Below, piece by piece: positions 5,658-7,131 of a stretch of 7,131 bases of DNA. A program made the translations under genes and the position numbers. Origin of the DNA: Nocardioides sp. (GTDB lineage: Bacteria; Actinomycetota; Actinomycetes; Propionibacteriales; Nocardioidaceae); assembly GCA_003519585.1 (NCBI GenBank), contig DOWL01000166.1, positions 1-7,131 of the forward strand. The letters run 5' to 3'. Position 1 is the first letter of the stretch; each line of letters begins with the position of its first letter. Below the pieces are notes generated by a model. It was not told the DNA's origin. It saw only the letters and a program-made list of their open reading frames with translations, and searched no databases.

Positions 5658-5672
5658 GTAACACTCAGTTAC
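5658..5672. promoter_or_regulatory. Dyad site, copy 2 (GTAAC-N5-GTTAC)
   Basis: This copy has the spacer ACTCA, the complement of copy 1. Its centre is 53 bp from that of copy 1, close to five helical turns. It ends 41 bp before the GNAT start, and would overlap a -35 region if the TAGGGC at 5689-5694 serves as -10, so a repressor site for the GNAT-hydrolase pair is plausible. Confidence 0.35.
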
Positions 5673-5713
5673 ATGTGCGTGGGGCGCCTAGGGCTCTGCG
5701 AGGATGACGGCTT

Positions 5714-6769
5714 GTGATCCCGGAGGAGAGTCGCTTCCACGCCGATCCCGAGGAGCTCGTCGCCGCGTCGAAGGCGCTCCCGGAGGGCTGGTACGTCGAC
5801 ACCCCGGACCCCGACGACCCTGCGGACCTGCGTCGGCTCACCGAACTGCTGCGCGCCCACGAGCGCGAGGGCCGAGGCTGGGCCGGCGCCGAGCAGGACG
5901 ACGTCCTCGTCGAGGTCTCCGACCACGGACTGCGGACCCGTCAGAACGTTGTCGTGCGCGACGGTTCTGGCCTGATCCGGGCCTGGGGGAGCGTGCACGA
6001 CCGGGCCAGTGGCCGGATGCTGTTCGTGCACGTGGTCGAGCGGGCGCTCGCCGAGCCGCTCGGACTGGCCTGCTCGAGTGTCCTCGTGGAGTGGGCGGTG
6101 GCGCAGGCGCGCGAGGTGGGGTCGGCACGAGGGCTCGAGGTGCAGCAGATCGACACGGGCGTCTTCGCCGGCGACGAGCGGCAGCGCCACTGGCTGGCTG
6201 AGGCCGGGTTCGCTCACGTGCGCACCTGGTGGCAGATGAGCCGGCCCGTGACCCCGGATGAGGTGCACCTCGTCGAGGACCCGGCGCACTGGGAGCAGGA
6301 CGGGGTCGTGGTCCGGCTGGTGGCTCGCGAGGCCGACGGGCGGCCGGCGGAGGCCGATCTGCGCGCCGTCCACGACGTGCTGGAGGCCGCGTTCACCGAC
6401 CACTTCAACTCCAAGCCGGAGACTCTCGACGAGTTCCTCTTCCGGTTGCGCGAGGATCCCGGTCACCGCTGGGACCACTGGTGGCTGGCCGAGGTCGACG
6501 GCGAGCCCGCGGGCGCGCTGGTCGGCACGGCGTCCGCGTCGGCGTCGTACGTCGCCTACATCGGCGTGATCGAGCTGGCGCGGGGACGGGGAGTGGCCAA
6601 GGGGCTGCTCCGCACGGTCATCGCGGACGCCGCGGCGCGCGGCCGGTCCAGTGTCGGTCTCGAGGTCGACGCCGACTCGCCGACGGGCGCCGACCGGCTC
6701 TACCGCGGCCTGGGCTGGGAGACGTCGTACGTCACGGAGTCGTGGCACCGCGACGTACCGGTCCCATGA
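5714..6769 (+). CDS. Tandem-GNAT-domain N-acetyltransferase
   Basis: The protein has 351 residues and two GNAT-like halves. The C-terminal half (about 198-349) is the intact one: YIGVIELARGRGVAKGLL (282-299) holds the acetyl-CoA pyrophosphate loop R-G-R-G-V-A (290-295), followed by a helix, the strand SVGLEVDADS (313-322) and ADRLYRGLGWE (326-336), the usual C-terminal GNAT motif. The N-terminal half (about 25-175) has the same general order, ending in HWLAEAGF (159-166), but lacks the R-x-x-G-x-A loop, so it probably does not bind acetyl-CoA. This arrangement resembles mycothiol synthase MshD, but the sequence does not read as MshD and the substrate is unknown. The GTG at 5714 is the first start after an in-frame stop at 5705-5707, with GAGGA 9 nt upstream. 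The stop overlaps the next gene by 4 nt (ATGA). Confidence 0.85.
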   Translation: MIPEESRFHADPEELVAASKALPEGWYVDTPDPDDPADLRRLTELLRAHEREGRGWAGAEQDDVLVEVSDHGLRTRQNVVVRDGSGLIRAWGSVHDRASGRMLFVHVVERALAEPLGLACSSVLVEWAVAQAREVGSARGLEVQQIDTGVFAGDERQRHWLAEAGFAHVRTWWQMSRPVTPDEVHLVEDPAHWEQDGVVVRLVAREADGRPAEADLRAVHDVLEAAFTDHFNSKPETLDEFLFRLREDPGHRWDHWWLAEVDGEPAGALVGTASASASYVAYIGVIELARGRGVAKGLLRTVIADAAARGRSSVGLEVDADSPTGADRLYRGLGWETSYVTESWHRDVPVP

Positions 6770-7131
6770 GCATCACCGTCACCTGGTGGGGCCACGCGAC
6801 CGCCACGGTGCAGACCGGCGACACGCGGGTGGTCACCGACCCGGTGCTCGACGACCACCTCCTGCATCTGAGGCGGTACGCCGTCACGCCGTCGCACGAA
6901 GCCCTCGCGGCCGACGTGGTCGTGATCTCGCACCTGCACCACGACCACTGTCACGTGCCGTCGTTGGCCCGGTTCGGCCCCGAGGTGCCGATCCTGGTGC
7001 CGCGCGGCGGTGAGCGGCTGCTGGCCCGGATCGCCGGTGACCGAGTGGTGCCGGTGGCGCCCGGTGACGTGGTCGAACGGGCCGGCGTACGCATCGAGGT
7101 GCTGCCGGCCACCCACGACGGCCGCCGCCCC
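6766..7131 (+). CDS. Metallo-beta-lactamase-fold hydrolase, UlaG-like (partial, 3' end outside window)
   Basis: The first 122 codons are present and the frame is open to the last base. The start TVTWWGHATATVQTGDTRVVTDPVL contains the GH-A/S-T strand and DP motif typical of UlaG/RomA-type members of the metallo-beta-lactamase superfamily. The metal-binding motif HLHHDH (56-61, HxHxDH) is complete, and THDGRR (116-121) supplies the next conserved histidine, His117. Family members hydrolyse phosphoesters, lactones or related bonds with a di-metal centre; the substrate here is unknown and this protein should not be read as an antibiotic-resistance enzyme. The ATG overlaps the GNAT stop (ATGA), so the two genes are translationally coupled and probably act together. 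No signal peptide is present, which suggests a cytoplasmic enzyme. Confidence 0.88.
   Translation, partial: MSITVTWWGHATATVQTGDTRVVTDPVLDDHLLHLRRYAVTPSHEALAADVVVISHLHHDHCHVPSLARFGPEVPILVPRGGERLLARIAGDRVVPVAPGDVVERAGVRIEVLPATHDGRRP

Larger units (their letters stand above)
5600..5677. repeat. 78-bp nested palindrome between the coiled-coil gene and the GNAT gene
   Basis: Arms GTAACTGAGTGTTACG (5605-5620) and CGTAACACTCAGTTAC (5657-5672) are perfect 16-bp inverted repeats, and extend outward to 5600/5677 with one mismatch. At the exact same centre (between 5638 and 5639) lies a second, perfect 18-bp palindrome, TGGGCGTTATAACGCCCA (5630-5647). The 9-nt joints between match at 5 of 9 positions. 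The 68 bp from 5605 to 5672 are about 47% G+C, far below the flanks. Possible roles are a bidirectional terminator, a paired operator for the downstream gene, a cruciform or a degenerate small element; no T-run or target duplication was seen. Confidence 0.85.

Noticed and set aside
5600..5677. Integron attC site or IS-like element for the nested palindrome
   Set aside because: The GTTRRRY/RYYYAAC core sites of attC are not matched at the ends, no integrase or transposase is present, and I see no flanking target duplication.

Overview
The window looks like chromosomal DNA from a high-GC actinomycete. G+C is very high, GTG starts are frequent, several genes have a TANNNT -10 element only 6-8 nt before the start codon (leaderless style), and the FolP, FolB and FolK proteins read like mycobacterial/nocardioform versions. 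A member of the Nocardioidaceae (Nocardioides-like) is my best guess from protein flavour alone; this is inference, not a search result.

Layout, left to right. (1) A minus-strand gene (90-1694) encodes a two-part protein with a C-terminal GT61/DUF563 glycosyltransferase domain and an N-terminal region that resembles a worn Rossmann/methyltransferase fold. A GC-rich hairpin follows its stop at the left edge. (2) A 71-bp divergent intergenic region carries leaderless-type promoters on both strands. (3) A plus-strand folate operon follows: folP (1766-2611), folB (2611-3000), folK (2997-3566) and a four-TM DUF3180 protein (3583-4104). Stops and starts overlap at folP/folB (1 nt) and folB/folK (4 nt). 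FolB, FolK and FolP catalyse three successive steps, from dihydroneopterin to dihydropteroate. (4) Convergent to this operon, with a 7-bp gap, lies a minus-strand gene (4112-4861) for a secreted protein with 16 perfectly phased RTX-type calcium-binding nonapeptides. A palindromic operator-like site sits in its upstream region. (5) A divergent plus-strand gene (4977-5561) encodes a small two-TM protein with a long coiled coil, again with a leaderless promoter. (6) A 152-bp gap contains a 78-bp, AT-richer, coaxially nested palindrome, the most striking non-coding structure here. (7) A tandem-GNAT acetyltransferase gene (5714-6769) is coupled by an ATGA overlap to a metallo-beta-lactamase-fold hydrolase gene (6766 to the window edge, incomplete).

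Most of the window is ordinary actinobacterial chromosome. The items most worth a second look are the nested palindrome at 5600-5677 with its two matching dyad sites, the palindrome upstream of the RTX gene at 4873-4905, the domain make-up of the GT61 protein, and the linkage of the uncharacterised DUF3180 membrane protein to the folate genes. No CRISPR array, tRNA, rRNA or intact mobile element was seen.
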